Shown: piece after piece, positions 14,410 to 14,899 of the stretch | Numbering within the stretch: the first letter of the stretch is position 1 | Layout: each line of letters opens with the position of its first letter | DNA from: Acinetobacter sp. | GTDB lineage: Bacteria; Pseudomonadota; Gammaproteobacteria; Pseudomonadales; Moraxellaceae | Reading direction: 5' to 3' | DNA: 14,899 nucleotides | Assembly: GCA_030152675.1 (NCBI GenBank) | Contig: JASLIY010000134.1 | Span: 1-14,899 of the forward strand | Program-made: the position numbers and the translations under genes | Notes under the pieces: generated by a model | What the model was told of the DNA's origin: nothing | Seen by the model: the letters and a program-made list of their open reading frames with translations, nothing else | Databases searched by the model: none

Positions 14410-14808
14410 CTATAGTGGTGGAGCATTTAAAATGGCTTCTTTCGATGCCGGCAAGCCAGGTTGAGTTTCAGGGATCGTTTCTAAACCCTCGATTTTATTC
14501 ACAATACCAGACTCATTAAAATACACTTTTAAGTGTTGGCCATGTGCGGCTGGAATTTTAGCCTTTTTCGCATAAGTACCTGGGATATAGTTATATATAT
14601 AGTCCCAACGTAATGGATTCATTGGATCCGTAATCGTTGGACTGCCAAGCAAGAATCGAACTTGTTGATAAGTCATACCGACTTGAATTTTAGAAGCTTG
14701 CGCTTGTGTAAGAGGGGTTCCTTGCGGAATATCTACTTTGTATACCCCAAATATCGAACATCCGCCAAGCAATGAAGCGACGAATAAGGTCAGCATGATT
14801 TTTTGCAT
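14410..14808 (-). CDS. bamE: Outer-membrane assembly lipoprotein BamE (SmpA/OmlA)
   Basis: A 132-residue outer-membrane lipoprotein and accessory subunit of the BAM complex, which folds beta-barrel proteins into the outer membrane. The signal peptide MQKIMLTLFVASLLGGC ends in lipobox LGGC (C17) with Ser at +2. The SmpA/OmlA domain follows: VYKVDIPQGTPLTQ (22-35), KIQVGMTYQQVRFLLGSP (40-57), DPMNPLRWDYIYNY (61-74) and LKVYFNESGIVNKIEG (93-108). The last 25 residues are a proline-rich tail. The ribosome site is weak (GGGA about 11 bases upstream of the ATG at 14806-14808). The gene is convergent with rnfH and shares its terminator. In related genomes fur is divergent on the other side, beyond this window. 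Confidence 0.95.
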   Translation of the reverse strand: MQKIMLTLFVASLLGGCSIFGVYKVDIPQGTPLTQAQASKIQVGMTYQQVRFLLGSPTITDPMNPLRWDYIYNYIPGTYAKKAKIPAAHGQHLKVYFNESGIVNKIEGLETIPETQPGLPASKEAILNAPPL

Positions 14809-14831
14809 TTTGCTACACTATCCCAAATTAA

Positions 14832-14874
14832 TTTAGATGCATTTGATCCAAGGATAGATCATACTTCATCTAAA
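14832..14874. repeat. 8-bp inverted repeat in the bamE upstream region
   Basis: TTTAGATG (14832-14839) and CATCTAAA (14867-14874) are exact reverse complements with 27 bases between them. The interval contains further GATC and ATCC/GGAT symmetry. It sits where the bamE promoter and the divergent neighbour's promoter are expected. I cannot match it to a Fur box. Confidence 0.45.
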
Positions 14875-14899
14875 CTCTGTTGCATATTCCAACTTAAAA

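Overview
This window looks like chromosomal core sequence from a gammaproteobacterium of the Acinetobacter type. The evidence is protein-level: a YiaD-like OmpA lipoprotein, an arginine-sensitive-type ArgB of about 301 residues, an Aat/Bpt transferase pair, a PF10118-type metal-dependent hydrolase, an OlsB-type GNAT acyltransferase and a BamE lipoprotein, in fairly AT-rich DNA. The species cannot be fixed from the sequence alone. I see no insertion sequence, phage gene, CRISPR array, tRNA or rRNA.

Layout. Positions 1-3080 are all on the minus strand: the 5' end of minD (cut by the window edge), minC, a membrane protein with a voltage-sensor-like four-helix domain, and a YihG/PlsC-type acyltransferase. 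A divergent intergenic region (3081-3329) leads to a plus-strand block: the YiaD-like lipoprotein with a strong terminator, then aat and bpt. Positions 5836-8115 return to the minus strand: rimI, a diiron-type hydrolase preceded by a perfect 14-bp palindrome, a small 37-codon ORF that overlaps the end of ribE by ATGA, and ribE itself. A 379-base intergenic region with stacked inverted repeats precedes the plus-strand pair pgm/algC-argB, which ends in a terminator. It is followed by the OlsB-like acyltransferase, a YafJ-type glutamine amidotransferase, a polytopic membrane protein resembling a degenerate NSS transporter, and rnfH. A bidirectional terminator separates rnfH from the convergent bamE. 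The last bases are the bamE promoter side, where fur usually lies in related genomes, but no fur coding sequence is reached.

How the genes relate. MinC and MinD place the division site. Aat and Bpt add Leu/Phe or Leu to protein N-termini to create N-degrons, and RimI acetylates the N-terminus of ribosomal protein S18, so three N-terminal modification enzymes lie side by side. The YihG-like and OlsB-like acyltransferases act on membrane lipids, and ArgB works in the pathway that makes ornithine, a likely OlsB substrate. BamE and the YiaD-like protein are outer-membrane lipoproteins.

Most of the window is ordinary core genome. I did not find a clear new multi-gene system. The best leads are small: the coupled 37-codon ORF after ribE, the possible leader-peptide/hairpin arrangement before pgm, the isolated palindromic operator before the hydrolase, the pore-less voltage-sensor-like protein and the degenerate NSS-like transporter.
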